Origin: Actibacterium atlanticum
Lineage (GTDB): Bacteria > Pseudomonadota > Alphaproteobacteria > Rhodobacterales > Rhodobacteraceae
Direction of reading: 5' to 3'
Assembly (NCBI RefSeq): GCF_000671395.1
Contig: NZ_AQQY01000004.1
Location: 124,001-188,000 of the forward strand
Length of the DNA stretch: 64,000 nucleotides
The first letter of the stretch is position 1, and every line of letters starts with the position of its first letter. Positions 45,160-55,010 of this stretch are shown here, piece after piece. The position numbers and the translations under genes were made by a program. Under the pieces are notes generated by a model, which was given only the letters and a program-made list of their open reading frames with translations, was not told where the DNA came from and ran no database searches.

Positions 45160-46419
45160 TTATTCGAACACGGCCCCCGGGTTGTCCAAACTGTCAGACC
45201 CTTCGAATTCAACGCCATTCAGCCCAAGCACCGCAACAACGCGTTCAATTGCGCGGGTCTGGTCGACCAAACCGTCAATACTGCCTTGAACCAAAGCCTC
45301 GCCGGGATTGCCCTGACCCAACATCTGGTCATAGCTCAGACCGGCCTCGGCGGCCGATTTGATACGGCCCAACGCCTTCATCGTGGTGCTCAGCTTGCCG
45401 TTCAGTTCAGCGTCCAGCGCTGGGTCAGCAGCGGCAACCAGATCTGACACCGAAGCGCCCGATACGATGGACCCGTCAACGCGGACGTATTCGCCAGTGT
45501 AAACGTTCTGAATACCCAGACCGTCATAGTAGTGGCTGTTATGGGTGTTGTCCGAGAAACAATCGTGTTCTTCTTCGGGGTCCATCAGCATCAGGCCCAG
45601 CTTCATACGCTCACCGGCTTGCTCGCCATAGGACAAAGAACCCATGCCCGTCAGGATAGCGGTGATGCCAGCAGTTTCGTCAGCCAGCACTGTTTCACGC
45701 GCTTCGCCACCGTCGGCCCACTGGGCCGCCATCCAGGTTAGGTCCGCAACCAAAAGATCAGTGGCCGCTTTCAAATAGCCGCCACGGCGATCACAGTTAC
45801 CGTTGGTGCAGGCCTCGCCAAGGGCATAGTCTGACCATGCGCGCGCGCCCGCACCGTGCTCGGTTCCGTTCAGGTCTTGCCCCCACAACAGGAATTCAAT
45901 GGCGTGATAGCCCGTTGCGACGTTGGATTCGACTTCGTCTGCTTCATGCAGCGTGTCTGCCAGCAACGCCGGAGTGATCTGAGAAGCGTCAATCGCATTG
46001 CCCGACAACTCGAAGTTGGCATTTGCGACGACGTTCAGTGCCGCCAACGGGTTTTCGTCTGTTGCACCGCCATAGGAGGCATCGACATAGTCGATCAAAC
46101 CTTCGTCCAGCGGCCAGGCGTTCACTTTGCCTTCCCAGTCATCCACGATCGCGTTTCCAAAGCGGAACACTTCGGTTTGCTGGTACGGAACGCGTGCGGC
46201 AAGCCACGCCGATTTGGCGGCTTCCAAATTTTCGGCCGAAGGCTCTGCGATCAGCGCCTCGACAGCAGCCTGAAGAACCTTGGCGGTGGAAAGGCTGTCA
46301 CTGTAACCGGCTTCGGCAATATCTGCATAGTTGCTCAGAACCGCGGCTTTGTCGGCGGCAAATGCTGTGGTGGTCATGCCAGCGCAGAGCGCCGAAGTGG
46401 CAAGGAGTCGGAGTCTCAT
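45160..46419 (-). CDS. Imelysin-family periplasmic iron-regulated protein (IrpA-like)
   Basis: 419 residues with signal peptide MRLRLLATSALCAGMTTTAFA. The M75 signature GYHAIEFLLWGQDLNG (GxHxxE) is intact at about residues 165-180, and a second conserved block SDNTHNSHYYDGLGIQNVY follows. Such proteins are exported, iron-responsive and required for iron uptake in several bacteria; proteolytic activity is doubtful. It is the first gene of the four-gene iron unit, 160 bases before the dihaem gene. Its promoter region carries two copies of a palindromic element (46486-46527), so it is very likely iron-regulated. Confidence 0.92.
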   Translation of the reverse strand: MRLRLLATSALCAGMTTTAFAADKAAVLSNYADIAEAGYSDSLSTAKVLQAAVEALIAEPSAENLEAAKSAWLAARVPYQQTEVFRFGNAIVDDWEGKVNAWPLDEGLIDYVDASYGGATDENPLAALNVVANANFELSGNAIDASQITPALLADTLHEADEVESNVATGYHAIEFLLWGQDLNGTEHGAGARAWSDYALGEACTNGNCDRRGGYLKAATDLLVADLTWMAAQWADGGEARETVLADETAGITAILTGMGSLSYGEQAGERMKLGLMLMDPEEEHDCFSDNTHNSHYYDGLGIQNVYTGEYVRVDGSIVSGASVSDLVAAADPALDAELNGKLSTTMKALGRIKSAAEAGLSYDQMLGQGNPGEALVQGSIDGLVDQTRAIERVVAVLGLNGVEFEGSDSLDNPGAVFE

Positions 46420-46484
46420 AGGTCTGTCCCTTAATTCGAGTATCGGCTGACCCAATAGACGGGTTGGCTAGATTCACCGCTTAA

Positions 46485-46527
46485 CTGACAAAATTTATCA
46501 GGATAGTCAATCCGACAATTTTTGTCG
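46485..46527. promoter_or_regulatory. Duplicated operator, candidate iron-responsive element
   Basis: Two 15-base near-palindromes share GACAA-x2-TTT-x-TC: TGACAAAATTTATCA (46486-46500) and CGACAATTTTTGTCG (46513-46527), with starts 27 bases apart. The first is TGA-N9-TCA, matching the iron-rhodo-box described for RirA/IscR-type control in Rhodobacterales. They lie between the IrpA-like gene and the divergent glpK. Confidence 0.65.
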
Positions 46528-46596
46528 CCTTTATCTGAACCTTGACCTCGCCATAGACATCCCCGTTGATAACAAGGGGACAAGGAGGAGGCAGAG

Positions 46597-48087
46597 ATGC
46601 AGCACATACTGGCCATTGATCAGGGCACAACGTCGTCCCGCGCGATTGCATTTGATGGGCAGATGCAGCCTGTTGCCTCGGCCCAGCGCGAGTTCACCCA
46701 GCATTTCCCGGATTCCGGGTGGGTAGAGCACGACCCCGAAGACATCTGGACGACCACGCTTCAGGTCTGCCGCAAGGTTGCTCAACAAGTGGGGGCAGAC
46801 ACGATCAGTGCAATCGGCATAACCAATCAGCGCGAAACCACTGTGATCTGGGACCGTGCCACGGGGGCGCCGATCCACAACGCTATTGTCTGGCAAGACC
46901 GGCGCACAGCAGACCTGTGCGCGCATCTGCGTGCGAATGGGCATGAAAAGTTGATTACCGCGCGCACCGGTTTGCTGTGCGATCCGTATTTCTCGGCCAC
47001 CAAGATCAAATGGCTTTTGGATCACGTCCCCGGCGCACGGGCGCGGGCAGAGGCCGGAGAGCTGGCTTTCGGCACAATCGACAGTTTCCTGATCTGGCGA
47101 CTGACGGGCGGCAAGGTCCATGCCACCGACGCCACCAACGCGGCGCGCACGATGCTGTATGACATCCACGACGGGCGATGGGATGGCGATATCTGTGCGC
47201 TGCTGGATATTCCGATGCAGCTGTTGCCCGACGTGCGTGACTGTGCAGATGACTTTGGCACCACTGACCCAACGCTACTGGGCGCTGCGATCCAAATCGC
47301 GGGCGCGGCGGGCGATCAGCAGGCAGCCACCGTTGGTCAGGCCTGCTTCACCCCGAGCATGATGAAATCTACTTATGGAACCGGCTGCTTTGCGCTTTTG
47401 AACACCGGAAACACACCGGTGCGCTCGCGCAATCGGTTGCTGACGACAATCGCGTATCAGCTGGATGGTCAGCCAACCTATGCGCTCGAAGGCTCGATCT
47501 TTATCGCGGGTGCAGCGGTACAATGGCTGCGCGATGGGCTGGGTGTGTTAAGCGATGCGCGTGAAGCCGACGCAATGGCCGCCAAAGCGGATCCCTCTCA
47601 AGAGGTCATTCTTGTCCCGGCGTTCACCGGGCTTGGCGCCCCCTATTGGAATACGGAATGCCGGGGCGCGGTGTTCGGCCTGACCCGCAACTCTGGACCA
47701 AACGAGTTCACGCGCGCCGCCCTGCAAGCCGTGGGGTTTCAGACCCAAGACCTGTTGCGCGCAATGGCAGCCGACTGGCCCGAACGTCCCAAGTCGGCGA
47801 CGCTTCGGGTGGACGGCGGCATGACCGCGTCAAACTATACGATGCAGTTTCTGGCCGACATTACCGGCGCGCCGGTTGATCGCCCACCCGTTCTAGAGAC
47901 TACAGCATTAGGCGCCGCCTGGCTGGCGGGCATGCAGGTGGGGCTGTATCCAGACCCCGACACCTTCGCGGCGAATTGGCGCTGCGCGACCAGCTTTACG
48001 CCACAGATGCCGGAAAACCTGCGCAGCAGCTCCTACACGGCATGGCAAGCGGCCGTTCAAGCAGCGATGCAAGCGTCCAAACGCTAG
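46597..48087 (+). CDS. glpK: Glycerol kinase
   Basis: 496 residues, the normal length. Landmarks are [10 protein letters not shown] at the N-terminus, [22 protein letters not shown] and [10 protein letters not shown] in the first domain. The C-terminal domain has [32 protein letters not shown] and [12 protein letters not shown]. It phosphorylates glycerol to sn-glycerol-3-phosphate in the cytoplasm. The start has a strong AAGGAGG site. It is transcribed divergently from the imelysin locus over a shared 177-base region; no other glp gene is adjacent. Confidence 0.96.
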   Translation: MQHILAIDQGTTSSRAIAFDGQMQPVASAQREFTQHFPDSGWVEHDPEDIWTTTLQVCRKVAQQVGADTISAIGITNQRETTVIWDRATGAPIHNAIVWQDRRTADLCAHLRANGHEKLITARTGLLCDPYFSATKIKWLLDHVPGARARAEAGELAFGTIDSFLIWRLTGGKVHATDATNAARTMLYDIHDGRWDGDICALLDIPMQLLPDVRDCADDFGTTDPTLLGAAIQIAGAAGDQQAATVGQACFTPSMMKSTYGTGCFALLNTGNTPVRSRNRLLTTIAYQLDGQPTYALEGSIFIAGAAVQWLRDGLGVLSDAREADAMAAKADPSQEVILVPAFTGLGAPYWNTECRGAVFGLTRNSGPNEFTRAALQAVGFQTQDLLRAMAADWPERPKSATLRVDGGMTASNYTMQFLADITGAPVDRPPVLETTALGAAWLAGMQVGLYPDPDTFAANWRCATSFTPQMPENLRSSSYTAWQAAVQAAMQASKR

Positions 48088-48253
48088 ACGATTCGGTGTC
48101 TTCGTCAGCCAAACACGTTCAGAAACTTGAATTCTAACCCTAAAATCTTGTGCTTCCTGCACCAAAGCAGCCTGCAACACGCTGTCTCGGGGCTAGGCAT
48201 CCGACCCGTAGAACTGTATCAGAACCGTGACAAGCGATCAGGAGACCAGCGCT

Positions 48254-49303
48254 TTGCTAGACCAAGTTCACGTCCGTTCCGTCCTCGCGGATCACTATGA
48301 CCTTGCCCCCTCGCCCGAGTTGGCGGCGTCGATGCAGGACATCTATGCAAAGATGGACCGTGTCGTAACCCCACCCGACTTCGCCATTTATGCGCCTTAC
48401 ATCAAAGCGATCAACGCCCTGAAAAAAGAGCGCAACGCCGTGATCCTGGGTCATAACTATATGACCCCCGAAATTTACCACGGCGTATCCGACTTTGTGG
48501 GTGACAGCCTGCAGTTGGCGATGAAGGCTCAGGATGTAAAGGCCGATATCATCGTGCAGGCCGGTGTTCATTTCATGGCCGAGACATCAAAAATCCTCAG
48601 CCCCGAAAAGACTGTGCTGATGCCCGACATGAAAGCTGGCTGTTCGCTGGCCGAAAGCATCACCGCCGAGGGCATCGAAGAGATGCGTGCCAAGTATCCC
48701 GGCGCGCCGGTCGTTTCCTATGTAAACACCACGGCCGAGGTCAAAGCCGCTTCGGATATTTGCTGCACCTCATCGAACGCGGTTCAGATCGTGAACGCCA
48801 TGGAAAGTGACACGGTCATCATGACCCCGGATCAGTATCTGGCGCAAAACGTCGCCAATGAAAGCCACAAGAACGTGGTCTACTGGCCCGGCGCCTGCAT
48901 CGTGCATGAACAGTACACCGCCCAGGACCTGCGCGATTTCCGCGAATGGAACCCGGGCACGCAGATGATCGCGCATCCCGAATGCCCGCCCGAAGTTGTG
49001 GCCGAGGCTGATTTCAGCGGTTCGACCAGCGGCATCATCAAATACGTGACCGAGCAAAAGCCAAAAATGGCGATGCTGATCACCGAATGCTCGATGGCGG
49101 CAAACATCGCAGACGAGCTGCCAGGCGTCGATTTTGTCGGCCCCTGCAACATGTGCCCTTATATGAAGAAAATCTCGCTTGAGAAGATTCTCTATGTGCT
49201 GCACACCGGGGAAAACGAAGTTCTGGTAGACCCTGAAATGGCTGAAAAGGCCCGCCAATCGGTCGAGGCGATGATCGACCTGTCGCGCGAACTGGGTCTC
49301 TGA
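48254..49303 (+). CDS. nadA: Quinolinate synthase NadA
   Basis: 349 residues from a TTG at 48254, with GGAG 9 bases upstream; a GTG at 48227 would add nine residues but has no ribosome site. NadA condenses iminoaspartate and dihydroxyacetone phosphate to quinolinate using a 4Fe-4S cluster. Cluster cysteines are in KAGCSLAES, WPGACIVHEQ and FVGPCNMCPYMKK; substrate contacts include ILGHNYM and FVGDSLQLA. First gene of a nadA-nadB-nadC operon for de novo NAD synthesis, with an 8-base gap to nadB. Confidence 0.96.
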   Translation: MLDQVHVRSVLADHYDLAPSPELAASMQDIYAKMDRVVTPPDFAIYAPYIKAINALKKERNAVILGHNYMTPEIYHGVSDFVGDSLQLAMKAQDVKADIIVQAGVHFMAETSKILSPEKTVLMPDMKAGCSLAESITAEGIEEMRAKYPGAPVVSYVNTTAEVKAASDICCTSSNAVQIVNAMESDTVIMTPDQYLAQNVANESHKNVVYWPGACIVHEQYTAQDLRDFREWNPGTQMIAHPECPPEVVAEADFSGSTSGIIKYVTEQKPKMAMLITECSMAANIADELPGVDFVGPCNMCPYMKKISLEKILYVLHTGENEVLVDPEMAEKARQSVEAMIDLSRELGL

Positions 49304-49311
49304 AGAATACC

Positions 49312-50880
49312 ATGAAAGACATCGCCACCGACCGCATCATCATTGTCGGGGCCGGGCTGGGCGCACTCTATGCTGCGCTAAAGCTGGCTCCGCGTCCGGT
49401 TGTGATGATCTCTCCCGAACAGTTGGGCGCGGGTGCAAGTTCCGCTTGGGCGCAAGGTGGTGTGGCCGCTGCGATGGACGAAGACGACAAGCCCAAATAC
49501 CACGCCAAGGATACCGTTAAGGCGGGCGCGGGTACGGTCGACCCTGATGTGGCACGGATGGTCACCAAAGACGCACGTGATTACATCCTTGATTTGACAA
49601 CGATGGGGGCACCGTTTGATCGCACAGATGACGGCGATTATGTGCTCTCGCGCGAGGCCGCGCACAGCTTTGCCCGCGTTGTCCGCGTCAAGGGCGATCA
49701 GGCCGGGGCCGAAATCATGGCTGCTCTGATTGAACAGGTGGGTAAAACCCCATCAATTCAGGTTCTGGAAGGAACGATGGCCACCGGGCTTGATGTTGCG
49801 CAGGGGCGCGTACGCGGTGTGGTCATTCAGGATGCCGATACTGCCCGCTCCGCCCCGGTTATGCTGCGCGGCCCGGCAATCCTGCTGGCGGGGGGCGGCT
49901 CGGGCGGGCTGTATGCGCTGACAACCAACCCGCCGCGCATTCGCGGGCAGGTTATCGGAATGGCGGCGCGCGCCGGTGCGCGGATCGCCGATGCCGAGTT
50001 CGTTCAGTTTCACCCTACCGCAATTGACGTCGGCGAAGACCCCGCCCCGCTGGCCACCGAAGCGTTGCGCGGCGAAGGTGCGATCTTGATCAACAAGCAC
50101 GGCGAACGCTTTATGCAGGCCGTCCACGAAGACGCCGAACTGGCCCCGCGTGATGTGGTGGCCCGTGCGATCTTTTCCGAAACTCAGGCAGGTAACCGCC
50201 CGATGCTGGACACCCGCGAGGTTCTTGGCGTACGGGTGCTTGAGCAATTCCCCACCGTCGCCCAAGCCTGCGCCCGCAATGGCATCGACCCGGTCAACGA
50301 GCCGATCCCGGTTTCTGCCGCTGCCCATTACCACATGGGCGGCGTCGACACGGATTCCGACGGTCGCGCCAGCCTTGCCGGGCTTTGGGTCTGTGGCGAG
50401 GCCTCCTCAACCGGGCTGCATGGCGCGAACCGTCTGGCCTCGAACGGCTTGCTGGAAGCGCTGGTTTACGCCCGTATCTGCGCTGAAAGTATCGCCGCCG
50501 AAGTCCCAAAGTCTGATCAAAGCGCACCGCTGGATATCACATTTGAACCGGGTGGCACCCCGCCCGACGCCGATGCAGTGGCCGATCTGCGTGCAACCAT
50601 GACTGCGCGTGTCGGCGTCGTTCGCAACGCCGAGGGCTTGCGCGCAGCCTTGCGCCGTATCGCAGCGTTGGAAAACGCCCATGGCGACAGCCCTTCGTTC
50701 GCCAACATGTGCGCTACCGCAACGCTGATTGCTGCCTGCGCCCTGCAGCGCCAGGAAAGTCGCGGCGCGCATGAACGCTCTGATTTTCCCGACACGTCGG
50801 AGGGCCCTGCAGAGCGGTCCTTCATGTATCTAAACGACGCGCTCAAGATAAGGGCGCAGGCATCCGAGGCCCCCGCATGA
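49312..50880 (+). CDS. nadB: L-aspartate oxidase NadB
   Basis: 522 residues. FAD-binding IIIVGAGLGALYAALKL near the start, GASSAWAQGGVAAAMDEDD, catalytic region EFVQFHPTAIDVG, and the second FAD segment GLWVCGEASSTGLHGANRLA. NadB oxidises aspartate to iminoaspartate for NadA. The gene ends in an ATGA overlap with nadC. Confidence 0.96.
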   Translation: MKDIATDRIIIVGAGLGALYAALKLAPRPVVMISPEQLGAGASSAWAQGGVAAAMDEDDKPKYHAKDTVKAGAGTVDPDVARMVTKDARDYILDLTTMGAPFDRTDDGDYVLSREAAHSFARVVRVKGDQAGAEIMAALIEQVGKTPSIQVLEGTMATGLDVAQGRVRGVVIQDADTARSAPVMLRGPAILLAGGGSGGLYALTTNPPRIRGQVIGMAARAGARIADAEFVQFHPTAIDVGEDPAPLATEALRGEGAILINKHGERFMQAVHEDAELAPRDVVARAIFSETQAGNRPMLDTREVLGVRVLEQFPTVAQACARNGIDPVNEPIPVSAAAHYHMGGVDTDSDGRASLAGLWVCGEASSTGLHGANRLASNGLLEALVYARICAESIAAEVPKSDQSAPLDITFEPGGTPPDADAVADLRATMTARVGVVRNAEGLRAALRRIAALENAHGDSPSFANMCATATLIAACALQRQESRGAHERSDFPDTSEGPAERSFMYLNDALKIRAQASEAPA

Positions 50881-51725
50881 GCTTTTCCGCCGTTCCCGAT
50901 CTGATCCTTGAACCGATGATCCGCAATGCCCTGATGGAAGATCTGGGCAGCTATGGCGATGTCACCACCCGCGCCGTGATCCCGGCCGACACCACCTATG
51001 ACGCCGCGCTGAACGCGCGTGAAGACGCGGTTGTGTCCGGTATGCAGGTGGCGCGCATCGCCTTTCAGCTGGTCGACCCGGCGCTACAGATCATCACCCA
51101 CGTCAACGACGGCGAGCCCTGCAAAAAGGGGGATCGTTTGATGACGATCCGCGGCAAGGCCAGCGCGATTTTGTCGGGGGAACGCGTGGCGCTGAACTAC
51201 GCCGGTCGCCTTACCGGAATCGCCACCAAAACCGCTGGGTTTGTGGCTGAAACCAAGGGCACGGACACCCGCGTAACCTGCACCCGTAAGACCACTCCGA
51301 ACATGCGTTTGGTTGAAAAGCTGGCCGTGTTGCACGGCGGCGGGTTCAACCATCGCTATTCGCTGTCCGACGCAATCCTGATCAAAGACAACCACATCGC
51401 CGCCGCCGGAGGTGTGCGCCAAGTTCTGGAAGCCACCAAAGCCACCGCCAGCCATATGATGGCGGTTGAAATCGAAGTCGACCGATTGGATCAACTGGCC
51501 GAGGTTTTGGAGGTTGGCGGCGCCAGCGTTGTGTTGTTGGATAACATGGACAACGACACTCTGCGCGAAGCCGTCGCCATGGTCGATGGCCAGATGCAGA
51601 CCGAAGCCAGCGGCAATGTCACGTTGGAACGCGTGGCGTCAATCGCAGCGACCGGGGTTGATTACATTTCATCCGGGGCGCTGACCCACTCGGCACGCAC
51701 CGTCGATCTTGGGCTTGATTTCTAA
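50877..51725 (+). CDS. nadC: Nicotinate-nucleotide pyrophosphorylase (quinolinate phosphoribosyltransferase) NadC
   Basis: 282 residues. Conserved segments: MEDLGSYGDVTTRAVIPAD at the start, LNYAGRLTGIATKT, TRKTTPNMRLVEKLAVLHGGGFNHR (substrate arginines and histidine), LIKDNHIAAAGG and VDYISSGALTHS. It converts quinolinate and PRPP to nicotinate mononucleotide. Last gene of the operon; the stop overlaps the stop of the convergent bioC by two bases, and no terminator is visible between them. Confidence 0.96.
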   Translation: MSFSAVPDLILEPMIRNALMEDLGSYGDVTTRAVIPADTTYDAALNAREDAVVSGMQVARIAFQLVDPALQIITHVNDGEPCKKGDRLMTIRGKASAILSGERVALNYAGRLTGIATKTAGFVAETKGTDTRVTCTRKTTPNMRLVEKLAVLHGGGFNHRYSLSDAILIKDNHIAAAGGVRQVLEATKATASHMMAVEIEVDRLDQLAEVLEVGGASVVLLDNMDNDTLREAVAMVDGQMQTEASGNVTLERVASIAATGVDYISSGALTHSARTVDLGLDF

Positions 51726-52489
51726 GCCTTGCGTGCGATCAACATGACCGGGTCATAGGTCAGCGTAACTTTGCCATCCTGTTCGAAACGGTCGTGATAG
51801 GCGGTTTCAAACCTTTGCAATTGCTCGCGGGTCCATTGATCACCCGCGCGCCCATTCACCCCCGTGCGACGCAAATGGCGAAGCACCTCGCGCGCGCTGT
51901 CGAAGGTAACCACGATCGGGGTCTGACGTATTTCCAGCAACTCCATACCCAGCGGTAAGATGCGCGGCCAATCTTGTGCATCCATATAGTTTGGCGCTGC
52001 GCCCCCCGAACTCAGCACCGTCAGTTCGTGATATTGGTTGGTGCCAAACCCGGACAGCGCCAACCAACCCTTCGGAGCCAGCGCATCGCACAAGCGATCC
52101 AGAACCTTCGGCCAATCCAAGACCCACTGAACAGTCGAAGCCGACGCAATCAGGTCAATCCCCGTCGGCAAATCAAGGCTTTCGACAGGGCCAGTTAAAA
52201 CCTTTGGGCAAAGTGGGGCAACAGACCGGGCGGCAAGATCTGCAGCTTCTGGCAGCAGGTCGTTCAGATAAAGCGTGTCAAGGTCAAAACTCTGTACCAA
52301 CGCCTCGGTCAGATGGCCGGTACCACACCCAAACTCCAAGGCCTTCGCAAAGCCTGCCGGTGCACCATTGCCACGCAGCATAAGCACCAAATCCCGTGCG
52401 ATCTGGGCCTGTGTCCGGGCCGCGCTGTGATAGGTTTCAAGCCCGCGCCGAAAGCTTTCGGCAACCCGGACTCTGGCGCGCGGAGTCAT
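51722..52489 (-). CDS. bioC: Malonyl-ACP O-methyltransferase BioC
   Basis: 255 residues. The SAM-binding motif EFGCGTGHLTEALVQSF is near residue 50, with a second motif in GIDLIASASTVQWVLDW, which is characteristic of BioC. It methylates malonyl-ACP to disguise it as a fatty-acid primer for pimelate synthesis. The start at 52489 (MTPRARVRVAESF) overlaps the bioG stop in an ATGA. Last gene of the bioB-F-D-A-G-C operon. Confidence 0.9.
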   Translation of the reverse strand: MTPRARVRVAESFRRGLETYHSAARTQAQIARDLVLMLRGNGAPAGFAKALEFGCGTGHLTEALVQSFDLDTLYLNDLLPEAADLAARSVAPLCPKVLTGPVESLDLPTGIDLIASASTVQWVLDWPKVLDRLCDALAPKGWLALSGFGTNQYHELTVLSSGGAAPNYMDAQDWPRILPLGMELLEIRQTPIVVTFDSAREVLRHLRRTGVNGRAGDQWTREQLQRFETAYHDRFEQDGKVTLTYDPVMLIARKA

Positions 52490-53103
52490 GATAACAATGC
52501 CTCCCACGTTTGGAATTGGTCAAATGGGGCGTGCGGCGCGTCGATCTGTTGGACGGGCAAGCCTTCCCATACGCGGGCCTGATTGGCCGGAGGAAAGATT
52601 TTATCCTGCGTGCTGATCAGGCACTTGTCGAACGCCGTTCGGGGCGCGTCGCCGCGTGTCTCAATCGCGTCCAACTCTGCCCGGCGGGCGGGCACGTCGA
52701 TTGGCATTTCTGGCATCACCTTGCCAAACACCCGACGTTGAAACAGCGCAAAGGCCGATGGGCTCAGCGTTTCGGCCGTTTTACGCATCGCAACTGGCGG
52801 AATGCCCTTGGAACGGCTGACCGGATGCAAGGTTCCGTTCACCGCCACTTTTTGCGCAAACGGATCAACGCGCCCCACCTGCCAGTGGGCATAGGACGCC
52901 ACGCCAAAGGACCACGCCAGCAGGCTGACATGACCATAGACAGACAAGTCAGGCAGGTCGGCGTCCAGCGCGCTGTAGTCATCGACAAACAGCACATCCT
53001 GCCCCCCGGTCAGATGGGCAAACGGCCTTGCGCCGACGGCCCAGCCGCCAAATATCACGATGGCCCGATCAGCCCCGGTTTGGATCAGCCAGCGGGCCCG
53101 CAT
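52486..53103 (-). CDS. bioG: Pimeloyl-ACP methyl ester esterase BioG (DUF452)
   Basis: 205 residues. DUF452 features: IFGGWAVGARPF near the start, nucleophile serine in LLAWSFGVASYAHW, VAVNGTLHPVSRSKGIPP, and a C-terminal His in DAPHAPFDQF. BioG removes the methyl group added by BioC, playing the role BioH has in E. coli. Its position between bioA and bioC supports this over a generic hydrolase. The stop overlaps the bioC start. Confidence 0.88.
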   Translation of the reverse strand: MRARWLIQTGADRAIVIFGGWAVGARPFAHLTGGQDVLFVDDYSALDADLPDLSVYGHVSLLAWSFGVASYAHWQVGRVDPFAQKVAVNGTLHPVSRSKGIPPVAMRKTAETLSPSAFALFQRRVFGKVMPEMPIDVPARRAELDAIETRGDAPRTAFDKCLISTQDKIFPPANQARVWEGLPVQQIDAPHAPFDQFQTWEALLS

Positions 53104-54387
53104 CTAAAGCTCCTGCGCCAACCGCAACATCCCCGCGGTGATCTGGCTAAGCGCATCAGGCCCCGTAATAAACGGCGGCATGCAGTAGATGTTGCGGCCG
53201 AACGGGCGCAGGAAGACCCCCATCTCTGGCGCCAGCGCATGGGCCTGATCCGCGCTGACACGGTGGTTCATCTCGATGACACCAATCGCGCCCAACACCC
53301 GTACGTCACGGACGTTGGGCAGGTCGCGCGCAGGGGCAAGCTCGGCCCGCATCTGATCGGCGATCCGCGCGACAGTGCCGCGCCAGTCCTGCCCCGTCAG
53401 CAGGTCAAGCGAGGCCTTCGCCGCAGCGCAGGCCAGCGGATTGGCCATATAGGTTGGCCCGTGCATGAAAATCCCCGGGTTCCCCCCGCCGACGCCGGTC
53501 GCGACTCGATCATTCGTCATGGTGCAGGCAAAAGAGATATGTCCGCCCGTCAGCCCCTTCCCCAGACAGATGATATCGGGCTGGACCGTGCAAAAATCAG
53601 TGGCGAACAATTCACCCGTGCGGCCAAACCCTGTGGCGATTTCATCGAAGATCAGCAAAATGCCAAGTTCATCACAAAGCGCACGCGCCTGATTTAGGTA
53701 TTCGGGGTGATAGAAATACATCCCGCCCGTACCCTGAACGACCGGTTCCAATATAAAACCGGCGATTTTATCTGCGCTGGCCTCAAGGACAGATCGCAGT
53801 CCACCCAGACCGTTGCGCGCAGGATCATCCGTCCATTCCTGATCAATCGTCACGGGCGGGCGAGAGACGAAATGCTGCACGCTTAGCGCGCCCTGAAACA
53901 GATGGTGCATGCCCGTGTCCGGGTCACAGACGCTCATCGCTTTCCAGGTGTCGCCATGATAGCCCGAGCGCACAGTGGCAAACTGGCTGCGGCCTTCGAA
54001 CCCCATGGCGTGCTGGTATTGCACCGCCATTTTCATCGCGACCTCAACCGAGACCGAACCGCTATCACAGTAAAAGATCCGGGTCAGATCACTGGGCGCG
54101 ATCTCCAGCAACTTGCGACCCAGATCAATGGCCGGATCATGGGTCAGCCCGCCGAACATGACATGCGGCAGGCGATCCAGCTGATCATGAATTGCTTGGG
54201 TAATCGACGGGTTGCGATGGCCATGCATCATACACCACCACGATGACATCGCGTCGATCAGCCGGGTGCCATCGTCCAGCGTCAGGTACAGCCCTTCGGC
54301 CTCTTTCACTAAAAAGGTCGGGCCGGGCTGGGTCACGTTGGTATAGGGATGCCAGAGGTGCTTTTGGTCAAATTCAAGCTGGGTCAT
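53104..54387 (-). CDS. bioA: Adenosylmethionine-8-amino-7-oxononanoate aminotransferase BioA
   Basis: 427 residues, PLP-dependent class III. Landmarks: HLWHPYTNVTQPGP at the N-terminus, DAMSSWWCMMHGHRNP (substrate pocket tryptophans), the PLP aspartate region LLIFDEIATGFGRTG, and the catalytic lysine in CLGKGLTGGHI. It transfers the amino group of SAM to KAPA, giving DAPA. It overlaps bioD by ATGA, and the bioG start follows its stop directly. Confidence 0.95.
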   Translation of the reverse strand: MTQLEFDQKHLWHPYTNVTQPGPTFLVKEAEGLYLTLDDGTRLIDAMSSWWCMMHGHRNPSITQAIHDQLDRLPHVMFGGLTHDPAIDLGRKLLEIAPSDLTRIFYCDSGSVSVEVAMKMAVQYQHAMGFEGRSQFATVRSGYHGDTWKAMSVCDPDTGMHHLFQGALSVQHFVSRPPVTIDQEWTDDPARNGLGGLRSVLEASADKIAGFILEPVVQGTGGMYFYHPEYLNQARALCDELGILLIFDEIATGFGRTGELFATDFCTVQPDIICLGKGLTGGHISFACTMTNDRVATGVGGGNPGIFMHGPTYMANPLACAAAKASLDLLTGQDWRGTVARIADQMRAELAPARDLPNVRDVRVLGAIGVIEMNHRVSADQAHALAPEMGVFLRPFGRNIYCMPPFITGPDALSQITAGMLRLAQEL

Positions 54388-55010
54388 GCCGCCATCCCCC
54401 GTTGGATCGCATCCAGATCTATCGCCGCGAAAGCTTGCGCCAGCGTATCAGGGGTCAGCGGGTCGATCATGGGCAGACGGCCCAGATAGGGCACATCGCC
54501 CATCTGCGCGATTGTATCTTCCACCAAAGGTTCTGCGTCGCCAATGAACGTCACACCCAATACCCGACAACCCGCGGTTCGCAGCGCCTGCAAGGACAGC
54601 AAAGAGTGGTTGATCGTACCCAGCTCCGTACGAGCGCAAAGGATCACAGGCGCGTTCCACTGCGCGAACAGGTCCAGCATCAGGTGCTCACGGTTCACCG
54701 GGACCATTACACCACCTGCGCCTTCCACAACCAACGCCCCGTCGACCTGTGGCAAAGACAGTTCGCCAAGTTCTATTGCCACCTCGTCCGCTTCGGCCGC
54801 CAGGTGGGGCGATGCGGGGATGGTCAACCGATACCGCTCTGCCAAAGTTGGGCGCCCTGACAGGCGCGCCACAAATTCGCTATCTGTTTCATCCTCAAGC
54901 CCGGCCTGAACGGGCTTCCAATAGGTGGCGCCAAGGGCCTGTACCAAACCGGCCGAAAACACGGTTTTGCCGATGCCCGTATCCGTACCGGTGACGATCA
55001 CTTTGGTCAT
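54384..55010 (-). CDS. bioD: Dethiobiotin synthetase BioD
   Basis: 208 residues. P-loop GTDTGIGKTVFSAGL at about 8-22, the conserved VEGAGGVMVPVN segment in the middle, and ARTELGTINHSLLSL after it. It closes the ureido ring of dethiobiotin from DAPA and CO2 using ATP. ATGA overlaps join it to bioF upstream and bioA downstream. Confidence 0.95.
   Translation of the reverse strand: MTKVIVTGTDTGIGKTVFSAGLVQALGATYWKPVQAGLEDETDSEFVARLSGRPTLAERYRLTIPASPHLAAEADEVAIELGELSLPQVDGALVVEGAGGVMVPVNREHLMLDLFAQWNAPVILCARTELGTINHSLLSLQALRTAGCRVLGVTFIGDAEPLVEDTIAQMGDVPYLGRLPMIDPLTPDTLAQAFAAIDLDAIQRGMAA

Noticed and set aside
52510-53697. 395-codon plus-strand open frame across bioG and bioA
   Set aside because: It spans two well-supported minus-strand biotin genes and is rich in Arg and Gly as expected of an antisense frame.
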